Assembly: GCA_030527085.1 (NCBI GenBank)
Contig: JAUNBN010000007.1
Coordinates: 1,980-17,471 of the forward strand
Source: Oscillospiraceae bacterium
Lineage (GTDB): Bacteria; Bacillota; Clostridia; Oscillospirales; Ruminococcaceae
Reading direction: 5' to 3'
Length of the DNA: 15,492 nucleotides
This document shows, in pieces, positions 14,374-15,492 of the stretch; the stretch's first letter is position 1; each line of letters opens with the position of its first letter. The translations under genes and the position numbers were made by a program. The notes below the pieces were generated by a model. That model worked only from the letters and a program-made list of their open reading frames with translations, searched no databases and was not told the origin of the DNA.

Positions 14374-15476
14374 GCGGCGAGGTCTTTACAGAAAGGCTAA
14401 GGGAAGCGGAGCTTGAGGAATTCCGCGCCTTCTGCCTCGAGAGCTGGGGCGAAAAGCACCCCCTCATTCACAATGAAGCGACTTTCAACTACTATTTCAG
14501 GCGCGGCGAAAAGCTGAATTTCGCTTTGGCGCGCGACGCTGAAAGCGGGGATATACTCTCCGTCTGCGGCTATATTTTGGCCAACAGCTCATCGAGACCC
14601 GATGCCTGGATATCCTATCTGGTCTCAAAAAAGGGCGCGCCCTTCGGCCTGGCCTACCGCCTCTTTGATTATATTATCGAGACGACGAACTGCCGCAGCC
14701 TCGCCTGCAACAACATAAGAAAGAAAACGCGCGGGCTCTACGAGCTGCGCGGCTGGCATTTCGGGCAGCTTAAGCACTACTACCGCTTGAACGAAAGCCT
14801 CGAGCGCTTCACGCTCGCCGAAATAAACGAGAGAGACATTCCCCCTTTAAACGGGAGCGTCCCTATTGCGCGGGCTTCTTGCAGTCCTTCCCACGCCGAA
14901 GGCGGGGGAAGGGCAATACCCGCCGCGCTTTCCGGCGAGTTTCACGAGAGCTCACGCGTCGAAATCAGAAAAATAAACGGCAAAGAGGAGCTTGAGAGCT
15001 TTGAAGAGAGCGTCCTTGCAGAAAACCGACCGTATAAGGATAGCGGCTACCTCGAAAGGAGGTACCTTCGCAGCCCGTGGTTTGCTTACGAGCTGCTTGG
15101 GGCCTTTGAGAACGCGCGCCCTCTCGCTCTGCTTGTGCACCGCAAAATCTCTGCGGGGGCTGAGTCTGTGCTTCGGGTGGTCGACTTCATTGGGGACTGC
15201 GCCGCTCTTAAGGGCTTCGGAGCCTACCTCGACGAAGAAATGAAGCGCCTCGGCGCGCAGTTCTGCGACTTCTTCGCTGCGGGCCTTAAGCCCGAACTGA
15301 TGCGCGCCGCGGGCTTTGCGCTGAGAGAGGACGATGTAAATATAATCCCGAACTACCTCGAGCCGCCGCTCATGCAGAACAGCGACTTCTACTATTTCAC
15401 CAGCGACGACCCCGCCGTCTACCGCGTCTTTAAGGCCGACGGCGATCAGGACAGGCCGAATATAATTTTGGATTAA
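14370..15476 (+). CDS. GNAT-like protein, two-domain, from a surface-glycan type cluster
   Basis: The 368-residue protein starts with GTG (GTGA overlap with the reductase stop; GGGGAG 8 bases upstream). The N-terminal part (about 1-150) looks like a GNAT acyltransferase fold, with DAWISYLVSKKG and FGLAYRLFDYIIETTNCRSL. The C-terminal part (about 196-368) may be a second GNAT-like lobe, ending in YFTSDDPAVYRVFKADGDQD, which I associate from memory with proteins of polysaccharide loci. Between them, about residues 158-190, lies a low-complexity insert encoded by a palindromic repeat (14868-14927). It may transfer the ACP-built acyl group to an amino sugar, but that is inference. The insert keeps the frame. 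It is probably not the last gene of the operon. Confidence 0.7.
   Translation: MSGEVFTERLREAELEEFRAFCLESWGEKHPLIHNEATFNYYFRRGEKLNFALARDAESGDILSVCGYILANSSSRPDAWISYLVSKKGAPFGLAYRLFDYIIETTNCRSLACNNIRKKTRGLYELRGWHFGQLKHYYRLNESLERFTLAEINERDIPPLNGSVPIARASCSPSHAEGGGRAIPAALSGEFHESSRVEIRKINGKEELESFEESVLAENRPYKDSGYLERRYLRSPWFAYELLGAFENARPLALLVHRKISAGAESVLRVVDFIGDCAALKGFGAYLDEEMKRLGAQFCDFFAAGLKPELMRAAGFALREDDVNIIPNYLEPPLMQNSDFYYFTSDDPAVYRVFKADGDQDRPNIILD
14868..14927. repeat. Palindromic repeat lying in frame inside the GNAT-like gene
   Basis: The inner stem CCTTCCCACGCC (14886-14897) with GGCGGGGGAAGG (14901-14912) has one A-G mismatch and a GAA loop. The outer part can also pair: GCGCGGG (14868-14874) with CCC and GCGC downstream (14918-14927). 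The core is the same as in the intergenic copies. It encodes a Gly/Ala/Ser/Pro-rich linker (ASCSPSHAEGGGRAIPAAL) without a stop. Confidence 0.65.
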
Positions 15477-15492
15477 TCCGCATTTTTTGAAG

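Noticed and set aside
1..15492. CRISPR array, tRNA, rRNA, transposase or prophage genes
   Set aside because: No regularly spaced direct repeats, no cloverleaf with the expected conserved arms, and no recombinase or phage motif was seen in any frame.

Overview
The window looks like chromosomal DNA of a GC-rich, anaerobic, endospore-forming member of the Clostridia (Bacillota). Evidence: a SpoIID cell-wall enzyme (engulfment machinery), a ParB/Noc-like protein whose C-terminus is of the clostridial type, a si-type citrate synthase of the roughly 450-residue clostridial form, strong AGGAGG-type ribosome binding sites, and promoters with a TRTG-type extended -10. Despite the high GC content many genes prefer the AUA codon for isoleucine. 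No plasmid, phage or insertion-sequence gene is visible, and no tRNA, rRNA or CRISPR array was found.

Left part (1-6600): a minus-strand operon reads citrate synthase (2537 to 1176), an unrecognised membrane protein of about 8 segments (1179 to 310), and a 32-residue membrane microprotein (320 to 222), all by overlapping start/stop signals. Divergent from it is spoIID (2800-3804), then trmO (3950-4423) with its own promoter, operator-like palindrome and terminator. On the minus strand follow a ParB/Noc-like gene broken by a single-base frameshift (5555 to 4748) and upp (6477 to 5842), each with a clear promoter and terminator.

Middle part (6600-10760): a minus-strand anchored flavoprotein reductase (FMN-bind plus FAD domains, 8405 to 6687) has an unusual C-terminal active-site segment. 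It is divergent from a plus-strand PlsC-type acyltransferase with a C-terminal zinc ribbon (8493-9710). This gene converges on a minus-strand membrane-anchored alpha/beta hydrolase (10714 to 9761), for which a promoter match moves the start inward from the longest open frame.

Right part (10860-15492): after a structured non-coding region with a 17-bp inverted repeat and a folded leader comes a tightly coupled plus-strand operon: FkbH-like HAD/GNAT protein, acyl carrier protein, MaoC-type dehydratase, short-chain reductase and a GNAT-like protein, with start/stop overlaps or short gaps throughout. FkbH proteins load glycerate-derived acyl groups onto carrier proteins, so this is read as the start of a pathway that builds a small acyl group on an ACP, probably for decorating a surface glycan or a secondary metabolite. 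The operon probably continues past the window edge. This is the most interesting system here.

A family of GC-rich palindromic repeats (cores like CCGCC-NNN-GGCGG flanked by GTATTC/GAATAC-type arms) is scattered between genes. One copy lies in frame inside the last gene and encodes a low-complexity linker.
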